Source of the DNA: an uncultured Lachnospiraceae bacterium
GTDB taxonomy: Bacteria > Bacillota > Clostridia > Lachnospirales > Lachnospiraceae
Assembly: GCA_902761665.1 (NCBI GenBank)
Contig: CACWLA010000010.1
Coordinates: 1-59,983 of the forward strand
Length of the DNA: 59,983 nucleotides
Direction: 5' to 3'
Part shown: piece after piece, positions 17,199 through 25,340 of the stretch
How positions within the stretch are numbered: the first letter of the stretch is position 1
How the letters are laid out: each line of letters starts with the position of its first letter
Notes under the pieces: generated by a model
The model's database searches: none
What the model saw: only the letters and a program-made list of their open reading frames with translations
Told to the model about the DNA's origin: nothing
Position numbers and translations under genes: made by a program

Positions 17199-17759
17199 AT
17201 GACGATCCTTGTGGACATGGACGATACGATAGAGCAGCTGCTGAAGGAATGGATCCGCAGCGTGAATGAAAAATTCGGGCGTTCGGCGACGGTCGACGAA
17301 GTGAAAAGCTGGAACGTAGCGGCAGTCTACCCGGGGCTTTCCTGGGAAGATGTCTATATGGTCACGGTCGAACCCGGCTTCTGGGGCAGGGTGGAGCCCA
17401 TCCCCGGCGCTGCCGAAGGTTTGAAAAAACTGATGGACAGAGGCCACGACATCATGATCGTGACCGCGACCTACTATGAATCGGTGCCGGAAAAGATGCG
17501 GGATCTGCTGTTTAAGTATTTTCCCTTCCTCAGCTGGGATCAGGTGATCATCACCTCGAGGAAGCAACTGATCAGAGGCGACGTCCTGATCGACGACGGC
17601 ATCCACAACCTTGAGGGCGGCGACTACGCGAAGATCCTGGTGACGGCGCCGCACAACATTGACTACGACGCCGAAGCGAACGGCATGATCCGCGTGAAGG
17701 ACTGGGATGAGATCCTGAGCGCCGTCGAAATGCTGGAGAGGAATGCGGCGGAAGCGTGA
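17199..17759 (+). CDS. 5'(3')-deoxyribonucleotidase-like HAD protein (NT5C family)
   Basis: 186 residues. HAD motif I is LVDMDDTIEQ (catalytic Asp pair at 6 and 8), motif II is MIVTATYYES, motif III includes SRKQLIRGDVLIDDGIHN (Lys then Asp-Asp). The size and the PGFWGRVEPIPGA segment fit NT5C-type enzymes that remove the phosphate of deoxynucleoside monophosphates. The ATG follows AAGAGAGGAAACAG. Together with the HD nucleotidase at 14909 it suggests dNMP pool control or salvage. Confidence 0.85.
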   Translation: MTILVDMDDTIEQLLKEWIRSVNEKFGRSATVDEVKSWNVAAVYPGLSWEDVYMVTVEPGFWGRVEPIPGAAEGLKKLMDRGHDIMIVTATYYESVPEKMRDLLFKYFPFLSWDQVIITSRKQLIRGDVLIDDGIHNLEGGDYAKILVTAPHNIDYDAEANGMIRVKDWDEILSAVEMLERNAAEA

Positions 17760-17829
17760 TGCGGGAAGAACATCAGCTGTCACAGAAAGACCTCTACGGC
17801 GGTTCTGCCGTATTTAGGAGGAGATAAAC

Positions 17830-18165
17830 ATGAAAGAATTTCTTGCGCAGCATCTTGAACTTGTGCTTGCGGCGGCCGCCGTATGCGTTTTCGTGATCGC
17901 ATTCGTGAGACTGCTCAAAAAGGCCAAACGCATCGACAGGGAAGGCCTCGTCGCCGATGCGGTCGTCTCCGGTTTCCGGGAATCCTACGATGCGGAGACC
18001 CACAGCAGATCCTACACGACCATGGTCCGGTTTACGGACAGGGACGGCGTGGAGCGCGAATGTCCGATGGCCATTTCGTCGAAAATCGAATACGAGGTGG
18101 GCCAGGAACTCCGCATCAAATACCTGCCGGGCGAATACAAGATGGTCCGCCTGGTGAAGGAGTAA
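17830..18165 (+). CDS. DUF3592-like small membrane protein
   Basis: 111 residues: one N-terminal membrane helix (about 9-30, LELVLAAAAVCVFVIAFVRLL) and a small beta domain with VRFTDRDGVERECPM and VGQELRIKYLPGEYKMVRL, the usual DUF3592 pattern. Preceded by TTAGGAGGAG. Function unknown. Confidence 0.75.
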   Translation: MKEFLAQHLELVLAAAAVCVFVIAFVRLLKKAKRIDREGLVADAVVSGFRESYDAETHSRSYTTMVRFTDRDGVERECPMAISSKIEYEVGQELRIKYLPGEYKMVRLVKE

Positions 18166-18198
18166 AGCGGCGGTAAGGCGCTGACAGGAGGAGAGGAA

Positions 18199-19608
18199 AT
18201 GGCTGAGAAAACGGGCGGGGCACCGACGGACAGAGAGAGGATATTTGCCGACATGCCGGTCGGCAGGGCGCTCTATGTCATGGCGGCGCCGACGGTCATC
18301 AGCCAGCTCATCAACCTGATCTACAACATGGTCGACGCCTTCTACATCGGGCGGACCGGCGACCCCTACAAGATGGCTGCCACGACCATTACCATCTCGC
18401 TCATGATGCTGAACGTTGCATTCGGCAATCTCTTCGGGATCGGCGGCGGGAGCCTCATTGCCCGTCTGATGGGGTTAGGCAGGCGTGACGAGGCGAAAGC
18501 GGTCAGCAGTTTCGCTGTCTGTGCGACGCTGGGGACAGCAGTCCTCTATGCCGCGGCAGTCGGCCTGTTCCGGGAGCCGCTCCTGCGCTTTCTCGGCGCG
18601 TCCGATGCAACGATCGGCTATGCCTCGAGCTATGCGACGATCGTTCTCGTGATCGGCCTGCTGCCGATGATGCTGTCGCAGGTGCTCGCGCATCTCCTGC
18701 GGAACGTCGGCTGCGCGAAGGAGGCAAGCTTCGGCCTGTCGGGCGGCGGGGTCCTCAACATGATCCTCGACCCGCTGTTCATGTTCGTCATCCTGCCAAA
18801 GGGGATGGAAGTGACCGGCGCGGCAGTCGCGACAGCGCTGTCCAACTACTGCGCCTGCATCTATCTGCTCAGCGTTTACCGCAGAGCCGAAAAAGATGCG
18901 CCGCTCAGCCTGCGCCCTGCCGATGCCCGGAGCGTCAGCCCGGAGAACCGGCGGAGCGTCTTTGCGGTCGGGCTTCCCTCCGCGATCCAGCTCGCACTCT
19001 TCGACCTCGCCAATATCTGTGCAAACAAACTGGCGGCGGCGCACAGCGACCTGGTGCTGGCCGGCCTCGGCATCGTCATGAAGATCGAGCGGATCCCCAA
19101 CGCCGTCAACATCGGCATCTGCCAGGGCATGATGCCGATCGTCGCTTTCAATTACGCATCCGGCAACCACGCGCGCATGCATGAAACGATGCGCAAGGCG
19201 AGGTTTTACGGCCTTCTGATCGCGGGGGCGAGCATCGCCTTGCTGGAGATCTTCGCAAGGCCGGTCTCGCAGCTGTTCCTGAGCACTTCGGCGGGGGATG
19301 CTGCGGCAGCCCTGACGACGCTCAGCTTTGCGGCGCTGTTTCTCAGGATCCGGGCCATCGCTTCTCCCGGCCAGTTCCTCTGCTACAACTCCTCGTTTTC
19401 CATGCAGGCGATCGGCAGCGGGAGCGCGCCGCTCCTTCTGGCATGCATCCGGGAACTGCTCATGTACATTCCGCTCATGTTCCTGCTGGACGGCCTGTTC
19501 GGCGAGGTCGGCCTTGCGGCGGCGCTTCCGGCAGGAGAGTGGCTGACCGCGGCCTTTGCCGTCATTCTTCTGCGGCGGGTGCTGCGCAGGAAAACCGCGC
19601 AGGCTTGA
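18199..19608 (+). CDS. MATE-family multidrug/cation antiporter
   Basis: 469 residues with about twelve transmembrane helices in two homologous MatE halves. The N-terminal PTVISQLINLIYNMVDAFYIG is the family hallmark. Likely exports drugs or metabolites using an ion gradient. Ribosome binding site GACAGGAGGAGAGG. The TGA stop lies inside the TTGACA -35 box of the next, metal-controlled gene. Confidence 0.93.
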   Translation: MAEKTGGAPTDRERIFADMPVGRALYVMAAPTVISQLINLIYNMVDAFYIGRTGDPYKMAATTITISLMMLNVAFGNLFGIGGGSLIARLMGLGRRDEAKAVSSFAVCATLGTAVLYAAAVGLFREPLLRFLGASDATIGYASSYATIVLVIGLLPMMLSQVLAHLLRNVGCAKEASFGLSGGGVLNMILDPLFMFVILPKGMEVTGAAVATALSNYCACIYLLSVYRRAEKDAPLSLRPADARSVSPENRRSVFAVGLPSAIQLALFDLANICANKLAAAHSDLVLAGLGIVMKIERIPNAVNIGICQGMMPIVAFNYASGNHARMHETMRKARFYGLLIAGASIALLEIFARPVSQLFLSTSAGDAAAALTTLSFAALFLRIRAIASPGQFLCYNSSFSMQAIGSGSAPLLLACIRELLMYIPLMFLLDGLFGEVGLAAALPAGEWLTAAFAVILLRRVLRRKTAQA

Positions 19609-19633
19609 CATAATCCGCCGGAAAGTGTTACAT
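19605..19633 (+). promoter_or_regulatory. Promoter of the NiCo riboswitch / CDF exporter
   Basis: TTGACA (19605-19610), 17 bases, TTACAT (19628-19633). The -35 box overlaps the MATE stop codon. Transcription would begin at about 19640, just before the aptamer. Confidence 0.75.
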
Positions 19634-19642
19634 TCATCCGTG

Positions 19643-19748
19643 TACAGACTGAACAGGCGCGGCGTAAGGCCGCAGCCGGGCCCGTGGCAGTGGAGAAGAT
19701 CCGCAGGACAGCAGTTACAAAAAGGGACTGCAGCCCTGCGGTCTTTTA
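19643..19748 (+). promoter_or_regulatory. NiCo (czcD) riboswitch with intrinsic terminator
   Basis: A leader RNA with the conserved blocks I associate with the Ni2+/Co2+-sensing czcD motif: ACUGAACAGGC (from about 19648), GCAGCCGGGC (about 19672) and GCAGGACAGC (about 19703). They border a four-way junction: the hairpin GCGGC-GUAAG-GCCGC, a GGGCCCGUGGC arm and a UGGA-GAAGA-UCCGC arm. It is followed by a terminator hairpin (19726-19743, GACTGC/GCGGTC) with a T run, then the ribosome binding site. Metal binding is expected to prevent termination and switch on the downstream metal exporter. Location before a CDF transporter is the expected context. Confidence 0.82.
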
Positions 19749-19775
19749 TTACAGTATTCAGGAGGATCGCCGCCG

Positions 19776-20660
19776 GTGAAAAAAGAATCATCATTTGAAG
19801 CCGTGGCAACACGGGTCTCGGGCGTCAGCATCGCCGTCAATCTGCTTCTGGCAGCGTTCAAGTTTGCAGCCGGTGCGATCGGGCGTTCCGGCGCCATGAT
19901 CAGTGACGCCGTGCACTCGTCTTCGGACGTGTTCGGGAGCCTCATCGTCATCGCGGGCGTCAGAATGTCCGAGAAAGCCTCGGACAAGGACCATCCCTAC
20001 GGCCACGAGCGGATGGAATGCGTGGCATCGCTCCTGCTGGCGGGCATCCTGGCTGCCGCCGGTTTCTCGATCGGAAAGGAGGCTGTGACGTCTGTCTTTA
20101 CGCGCGCCTATGAAACGGCTGCCGCACCCGGCACCGTGGCGCTCATCGCCGCCGTCGTTTCGATCGCCGTCAAGGAAGCGATGTTCTGGTATACGCGGAA
20201 CAATGCCCTGAAGATCCGCTCGGGCGCGCTGAAGGCGGAAGCCTGGCACCACCGCTCCGATGCCCTGTCCTCCGTGGGCGCCCTCATCGGTATCGGCGGA
20301 GCGCGGCTCGGGGTGAAGGTCCTGGAACCCATCGCCAGCATCGTGATCTGCCTCTTCATCCTCAAGGTCGCGGTCGATATTTTCCGCGAGGCCGTCGACA
20401 GCATGGTCGACCGGGCTTGCGATGAGGAGACGGAAAATGCGATCAGGCGCAGCGCCGCCGCGCAGCAGGGGGTCCTGCACGTTGACAGGCTGAAGACGCG
20501 GCAGTTCGGCCGGAAGATCTACGTCGATATCGAGATCGCTGCGGACGGCGACCTTTCCCTCCGGGAAGGCCACGACATTGCACAGAAGGTCCATGACACC
20601 ATCGAAAAGGACTTCCCCGAGGTCAAGCACATCATGGTCCATGTGAACCCTTCGGACTGA
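19776..20660 (+). CDS. Cation diffusion facilitator (CDF) metal exporter
   Basis: 294 residues. Membrane helices span about 12-200, with the metal-site motifs of TM2 (SDAVHSSSDVFGS) and TM5 (HHRSDALSS) and the loop motif DKDHPYGHERME. A cytosolic ferredoxin-like domain ends the protein (DRLKTRQFGRKIYVDIEI to MVHVNP). The start is GTG at 19776, eight bases after GGAGGA. The NiCo riboswitch upstream suggests it exports Ni2+ and/or Co2+ using the proton gradient. Confidence 0.93.
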   Translation: MKKESSFEAVATRVSGVSIAVNLLLAAFKFAAGAIGRSGAMISDAVHSSSDVFGSLIVIAGVRMSEKASDKDHPYGHERMECVASLLLAGILAAAGFSIGKEAVTSVFTRAYETAAAPGTVALIAAVVSIAVKEAMFWYTRNNALKIRSGALKAEAWHHRSDALSSVGALIGIGGARLGVKVLEPIASIVICLFILKVAVDIFREAVDSMVDRACDEETENAIRRSAAAQQGVLHVDRLKTRQFGRKIYVDIEIAADGDLSLREGHDIAQKVHDTIEKDFPEVKHIMVHVNPSD

Positions 20661-20730
20661 GTTCTCCGGAGCGGGGCAGTCATCCCGGGCCTACCGGTGC
20701 AGACTGCGGAAAACAGAGGGAACTGAAAAA

Positions 20731-20760
20731 AGAAGCGGCTGGATTTTCCCGGCTGCTTCT
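20731..20760. terminator. Hairpin between the CDF gene and gtrA
   Basis: AGAAGCGGCTGG (20731-20742) pairs over 12 positions with CCGGCTGCTTCT (20749-20760) using two G-U pairs. The A run on its left makes it a good terminator on the minus strand and a poor one on the plus strand. It directly abuts the -10 box of the next gene. Confidence 0.5.
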
Positions 20761-20768
20761 GCTATAAT
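20760..20768 (+). promoter_or_regulatory. Extended -10 promoter of gtrA, possibly leaderless
   Basis: TGCTATAAT (20760-20768). The ATG of gtrA begins at 20776, only seven bases after the -10 box, so transcription should start at or next to the start codon and no Shine-Dalgarno sequence is available. Confidence 0.6.
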
Positions 20769-20775
20769 ATTTGCC

Positions 20776-21231
20776 ATGAAAATTTTTGAGACCAAAAACT
20801 TCCGCGAAATACTCCGCTACCTGATCGTGGGCGTTCTGACGACCGTCGTCAGTCTCGGCGTTTATTACGGCCTGACGCTGACGGTGCTGGATCCGAACAA
20901 TGCCGTCCAGCTGCAGATCGCCAATGTTCTGTCGTGGATCGCGGCGGTGACTTTTGCCTATATCGCCAACCGGAAATATGTATTCCGCAGTGAAAACAGA
21001 AACGTGCTGCAGGAGGCGGCGGCCTTTTTCGCTTCGAGGGTCGGAACCCTGCTCATGGACATGGGCATCATGTTCGTCAGCGTAACACTCCTCGGTTTTA
21101 ACGATAAGATCATGAAGCTGGTCGTTCAGGTCGTGGTCACGGTCGCCAACTATGTTTTCAGCAAACTGATGGTGTTCAGAAAGAAGCCGGAAGACCCGGC
21201 GGACAGCGGACAAGAAAGGGAAATACCGTAA
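20776..21231 (+). CDS. GtrA-family membrane protein
   Basis: 151 residues with four transmembrane helices; the first includes RYLIVGVLTTVVSLGVYYGL and the family motif FAYIANRKYVFRS follows helix two. GtrA proteins are thought to help move lipid-linked sugars across the membrane, usually with a glycosyltransferase, which is not adjacent here. The start appears leaderless. It ends 14 bases before a phosphatase-receptor gene. Confidence 0.85.
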   Translation: MKIFETKNFREILRYLIVGVLTTVVSLGVYYGLTLTVLDPNNAVQLQIANVLSWIAAVTFAYIANRKYVFRSENRNVLQEAAAFFASRVGTLLMDMGIMFVSVTLLGFNDKIMKLVVQVVVTVANYVFSKLMVFRKKPEDPADSGQEREIP

Positions 21232-21245
21232 GAGGGAGTTCAGTC

Positions 21246-23414
21246 ATGGGTGAGAAAAAATACCGTCCTCTCCGTTCCAAGATCACGTTTACGATCATCA
21301 TCGTGGTCATTCTTTCGCTGCTCGGCATGGGCGCAGTCTTCCTGATCAATACGAACCGGGTCTCCAAGACACTGATCAATTCCAATAAGCAGATGTCTCA
21401 GACCTCGCGCTCCATGTCCTCCGAATCGATGGAGAAACTGACGCGCATCCGTCTGCAGGAAGTGGCTGAGGATAAGGCCGAACTGGCTGACCGCATGTTC
21501 TATGAATTCGAACGGGCCGTGGGCGTGGTTGCTTCGGCAGTACAGAAACTGTATGAAGAACCGGAGAAATTCCCGGAACGGGAGATCGCCCTGCCGGACC
21601 CGGCTAACGACGGAAAACTGGCCGTGCAGGTCCTTTACGCCTCGGATACGGATCCGGAGGACGGGGACATTATCCGTGAGACCCATTTGCTCGGCAACCT
21701 GCAGGAACTGCTCTATGCGATCAATCTCAACGACGAGAGCATCGCATCCAACTATTTTGCCTCGGAGAGCGGCATCATGGTGCAGGCTGACTTCATTTCC
21801 GGGAAGAAGTTCGACGCGCAGGGCAATCTGATGCCGCTGGATGCCAAGGAAAGACCCTGGTATGTCGGGGCAAAGGAGAGCGGCGTGGTGTATCTGACGC
21901 CGGTCACGCGGGATCTGCACACGCCGCAGCTGGCTGTCATGTGCGGCGTTCCGGTCTACTGCGACGGCGTCTTCAAGGGTGTTGCCGGCGCGGGCATGTA
22001 TCTGGACCTCTTAAGCCGCATGATCGAACACGTCGATCTCGGCGACAAGGGAAACATCTGCATCGTCAATGACCTGGGCAGGATCCTTTTCTCCAACCTG
22101 AAAACGGGGTCGTTTTCGGTAGAGGAAGGAACGACGGATCTGCGCCTTTCCGCGAATGATGAACTCCGCTCACTGGTCAACGAAGCACTGAGCGGGAAAG
22201 AGGGCGTAAAGCAGCTGCTGCTTGACGGCGCGCAGTGCTACGCCGCCTACGCGCCGATGAAGACCGTGGGCTGGTCGGTGTTCGTCGTCCTGGCCAAGGA
22301 TGAAGTCGACGCACCGACGATAGCACTGCAGAACGACCTTGACCGCATCGCAGCCGCTTCGGAAGAGGAAGCGGACGGACGGGCAAGAAGTGCGATCCTC
22401 CTCATTCTCTCGGTGATCGCGGCGGCGCTCTGCGTTGCCATTGTCGTTTCTCTCATCCTCTCGAACCGCATCGTACGGCCGATCCGGCAGCTGACGGATG
22501 AGGTCGGCCGGGTCAAGGGAGAAGACCTTGATTTCAAATGGGAAACGAATACCGGTGACGAGACCCAGCTGCTGGCCGAGGCCTTCCAGTCCCTGACGGG
22601 ACGCATGAAGACTTACGTCAGCGACATTGAGAAGATCACTGCGGAGAAGGAACGTATCGGTACGGAACTGGAACTGGCGACAAGGATCCAGGCGGACATG
22701 CTGCCCGGGGTGTTCCCGGCATTTCCGGACCGAAAGGATTTTGACATCTTCGCCTCCATGACGCCTGCGAAGGAAGTCGGCGGTGATTTCTACGATTTCT
22801 TCCTGCTCGACGAGAATCATCTGGCATTAGTCATTGCCGACGTTTCGGGCAAGGGGGTCCCTGCGGCCCTATTCATGATGGTGTCCATGATCCTGATCCG
22901 GAATGAAGTCAAGAACGGCCTCAGTCCCGCAAACGTGCTGCGGCGGATCAACGATCAGATCTGCAGCGGCAACCGGGAAGATATGTTCGTCACGGTCTGG
23001 CTGGGGATCCTGGATCTTGCGACCGGAAAACTGACGGCGGCAAATGCCGGACACGAATATCCGACGCTGAAGCAGCCGGACGGCAGCTTCGAACTGATCA
23101 AGGATCCGCACGGCTTCGTGATCGGCGGACTGCCAGATGAGTATTATACGGAGTATGAGTGGCAGCTTCAGCCCGGTGCGAAGATCTTCGTCTATACCGA
23201 CGGCGTTCCCGAAGCCGGTGAGTCCCGTTCCGCACTCTACGGGACGGATCGGATGATGGAAGCCCTCCGCGCGGCGGAAAATGAGAGCCCGCAGAAGATC
23301 CTGGAAGCCGTAGACGCCTCTGTCCGCAAATACGTGGGCAATGCCCCGCAGTTCGACGACGTGACCATGCTCTGCGTGGAATACAAGGGGCAGGAGACGG
23401 ACAGCAGAGAGTGA
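21246..23414 (+). CDS. Membrane receptor with extracellular Cache-like domain, HAMP and SpoIIE/RsbU PP2C phosphatase
   Basis: 722 residues. TM1 at about 13-34; a large outside domain (about 40-370) with PWYVGAKESGVVYLTPVTRD, typical of dCache ligand-binding modules; TM2 at about 380-403; HAMP with NRIVRPIRQLTDEVGRV; a short coiled coil; then a PP2C-type phosphatase (about 485-718). Metal-binding Asp residues sit in KEVGGDFYDFFLLD, IADVSGKGVPAAL, YTDGVPEAG and FDDVTMLCVEY. Such proteins dephosphorylate anti-sigma-factor antagonists, so an external signal probably tunes a partner-switching pathway whose partners are not in this window. RBS GAGGGAG. Confidence 0.9.
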   Translation: MGEKKYRPLRSKITFTIIIVVILSLLGMGAVFLINTNRVSKTLINSNKQMSQTSRSMSSESMEKLTRIRLQEVAEDKAELADRMFYEFERAVGVVASAVQKLYEEPEKFPEREIALPDPANDGKLAVQVLYASDTDPEDGDIIRETHLLGNLQELLYAINLNDESIASNYFASESGIMVQADFISGKKFDAQGNLMPLDAKERPWYVGAKESGVVYLTPVTRDLHTPQLAVMCGVPVYCDGVFKGVAGAGMYLDLLSRMIEHVDLGDKGNICIVNDLGRILFSNLKTGSFSVEEGTTDLRLSANDELRSLVNEALSGKEGVKQLLLDGAQCYAAYAPMKTVGWSVFVVLAKDEVDAPTIALQNDLDRIAAASEEEADGRARSAILLILSVIAAALCVAIVVSLILSNRIVRPIRQLTDEVGRVKGEDLDFKWETNTGDETQLLAEAFQSLTGRMKTYVSDIEKITAEKERIGTELELATRIQADMLPGVFPAFPDRKDFDIFASMTPAKEVGGDFYDFFLLDENHLALVIADVSGKGVPAALFMMVSMILIRNEVKNGLSPANVLRRINDQICSGNREDMFVTVWLGILDLATGKLTAANAGHEYPTLKQPDGSFELIKDPHGFVIGGLPDEYYTEYEWQLQPGAKIFVYTDGVPEAGESRSALYGTDRMMEALRAAENESPQKILEAVDASVRKYVGNAPQFDDVTMLCVEYKGQETDSRE

Positions 23415-23463
23415 GCAGCCGCTTCGCATCGGCTGCATGAGGAGCCTGAAAAAACGGCGGCAT

Positions 23464-23501
23464 AAAAAAACGGAGCATCCTGACGAATGCCCCGTTTTTT
23501 T
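23464..23501. terminator. Bidirectional terminator between convergent genes
   Basis: AAAAAAACGG and CCGTTTTTTT flank a GCAT/ATGC inner stem. It serves the phosphatase receptor (plus) and the ABC importer operon (minus). Confidence 0.85.
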
Positions 23502-23505
23502 CATG

Positions 23506-24300
23506 TTACGACAGCAGTACCGCGTCGGTCTCTTCCTGCGTGCCCGCGAGGGCGGCGAAGCGGTCGAGAAGTTCCCGCTTGGTCAGCTTTTTCTTTTCTT
23601 CTCCGGCAATGTCCAGGATGATCTTTCCTTCGTTCATCATGATGAGGCGGTTTCCGTGATTGATCGCGTCACGCATGTTGTGGGTGATCATCATGCAGGT
23701 GAGGCCGTTCTCCGCAACGATGCGGTCGGAAAGATCAAGGACCTTGGCGGCGGTCGCCGGGTCAAGTGCCGCGGTATGTTCATCCAGAAGCAGAAGCTGC
23801 GGTCTTTTTAACGAAGCCATGAGCAGGGTGAGCGCCTGGCGCTGCCCGCCGGAGAGAAGCCCCACCTTGGAGGTCATGCGCTCTTCGAGACCCAGACCGA
23901 GTTCTTTCAGCTTTTCATGGTAAATCTCTTTTTCTTCGCGGGAAATGCCCCATTTCAGGCCGCGCCGCTCGCCGCGCCTTGCGGCCAACGCAAGGTTTTC
24001 GTCGATCTGCATGGTCGGCGCCGTGCCCATCATCGGATCCTGAAAGACCCGGCCGATAAAGGCCGCGCGTCTGTGCTCCGGCAGGTTCGTCACGTCCCGG
24101 CCGCCGATGAGGATGCGGCCGGCATCGACCGGGAAGGTACCGGCGACGGCATTTAACAGCGTTGACTTTCCGGCGCCGTTGCCGCCGATGACTGTCAGGA
24201 AATCTCCCTCCGCCAGATGCAGTTCCAGCCCGGCAAGAGCCTTCTTTTCGTTGACGGTTCCGGGATTGAAGGTTTTGCAAAGATGCTCGATCCTCAGCAT
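23506..24300 (-). CDS. ABC transporter ATP-binding protein (TrpZ-like)
   Basis: 264 residues. Walker A is IGGNGAGKSTLLNAV (about 40), Q-loop in GRVFQDPMMGT, signature LLSGGQRQALTLLMA, Walker B LLLLDEHTAALDP and the switch His in MITHNMRDAINHG. Last gene of a three-gene importer of the PF04392 (TrpXYZ/YufN-like) class. The ATG at 24300 has AAGGAGG upstream and overlaps the permease gene end by seven bases; a long upstream in-frame extension lies inside the permease gene and is rejected. Confidence 0.93.
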   Translation of the reverse strand: MLRIEHLCKTFNPGTVNEKKALAGLELHLAEGDFLTVIGGNGAGKSTLLNAVAGTFPVDAGRILIGGRDVTNLPEHRRAAFIGRVFQDPMMGTAPTMQIDENLALAARRGERRGLKWGISREEKEIYHEKLKELGLGLEERMTSKVGLLSGGQRQALTLLMASLKRPQLLLLDEHTAALDPATAAKVLDLSDRIVAENGLTCMMITHNMRDAINHGNRLIMMNEGKIILDIAGEEKKKLTKRELLDRFAALAGTQEETDAVLLS

Positions 24301-25226
24301 GCGGGACCTCCTTCCTTTTCCGCTTTGGCGCGCGGGCGGACCTTCCCTTTCCAGTACGGGATCGCGAGGAAGATCGCTACGGTCGCGGCGGTGAGGAGTT
24401 TCAGGTCGTTCGTGTTCAGACCCATCTGCAGCACGACCTGGAGCACCAGATAGTACACGATGGCACCGATCGAGACGGCGAAAAGTTTCAGCGCGAAATT
24501 GATGAAGATCTTTCCGAAGATGACTTCGCCGATGATGACGGCAGCGAGACCGATCACGATGCCGCCGCGTCCCATGTTGACGTCTGCCGAACCCTGATAC
24601 TGGGCCAGCAGGGCACCGGAGAAGGCGACCAGACCGTTCGAGAGCATCAGCCCGAGAACGATGTTTCCGCGGGTATCGATGCCCTGCGCGCGGGCCATTG
24701 CAGGATTCGCGCCGGTCGCACGGATCGAGGAACCCTTTTCCGTGCCGAAGAACCAGTACAGAGCAGCGATCACGACGACCGTGATGAGAAGCAGGAGCGG
24801 CAGTGGGTTTTTCAGCGACAGTTCGCGGACGAAACGCTGCGAGACCGTCAGGTCGTATTTGTCCACGCTCAGCGCCTGGTTGGCCTTGCTGCCCATGATC
24901 CGCAGGTTGACCGAATACAGGGCAAGCTGCGTGAGGATGCCGGACAGGATGGCCGGTATGCCGCAGCGGGTGTGCAGAAGGCCGGTGATCAGTCCGCACA
25001 GAAGCCCCACGGCAAAGGCGATGAGCAGGGCGGTCACGTGGCTGACGCCGGCGCGGATCAGCATGACGGCCGTCGCGCCGCCCGCAGCCAGGGTCCCGTC
25101 GACAGTCAGGTCGGCGACATCCAGGATGCGGAAGGTGATGTATACGCCGATCGCCATGATGCCCCAGATGAGGCCCTGGGCAATGGCGCCGGGCAGAGAA
25201 TTCAGGAGGGAAGAGAAGAATGTCAT
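24294..25226 (-). CDS. ABC transporter permease (TrpY-like)
   Basis: 310 residues with about eight membrane helices. Of the branched-chain-amino-acid-type permease fold: GAIAQGLIWGIMAIGVYITFRI near the N-terminus, GSSIRATGANPAMARAQGID as the cytoplasmic coupling segment and NGLVAFSGALLAQYQG. I choose the ATG at 25226, seven bases after GAGGTG, over a GTG two codons earlier. Middle gene of the importer operon. Confidence 0.9.
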   Translation of the reverse strand: MTFFSSLLNSLPGAIAQGLIWGIMAIGVYITFRILDVADLTVDGTLAAGGATAVMLIRAGVSHVTALLIAFAVGLLCGLITGLLHTRCGIPAILSGILTQLALYSVNLRIMGSKANQALSVDKYDLTVSQRFVRELSLKNPLPLLLLITVVVIAALYWFFGTEKGSSIRATGANPAMARAQGIDTRGNIVLGLMLSNGLVAFSGALLAQYQGSADVNMGRGGIVIGLAAVIIGEVIFGKIFINFALKLFAVSIGAIVYYLVLQVVLQMGLNTNDLKLLTAATVAIFLAIPYWKGKVRPRAKAEKEGGPAC

Positions 25227-25245
25227 GAACACACCTCAGAAATCA

Positions 25246-25281
25246 AGATCCTTCGGTCCGCTGCGCTTCCTCAGGATGACA
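25246..25281. repeat. Interspersed intergenic repeat (GTCATCCTGAG...GAAGGATCT type)
   Basis: The minus strand reads TGTCATCCTGAGGAAGCG and ends in CCGAAGGATCT. This closely resembles a short palindromic repeat I know from many bacterial genomes. It lies between the binding-protein and permease genes of one operon, so it would be transcribed. Confidence 0.55.
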
Positions 25282-25340
25282 GGTTTGCCGCTGCACATGG
25301 CAGGAATGGCGCAGGCGCCGCTTCGGGATGGCGCTTCGGG

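Noticed and set aside
15123-17783. Minus-strand reading frame of 886 codons opposite four genes
   Set aside because: It runs across several well-supported plus-strand genes with their own ribosome sites. Arg/His/Val-rich composition marks it as a shadow frame.
23506-24999. 497-codon reading of the TrpZ-like ATPase gene
   Set aside because: The first 233 codons lie over the permease gene in another frame and are Arg/His-rich. The true start with AAGGAGG is at 24300.
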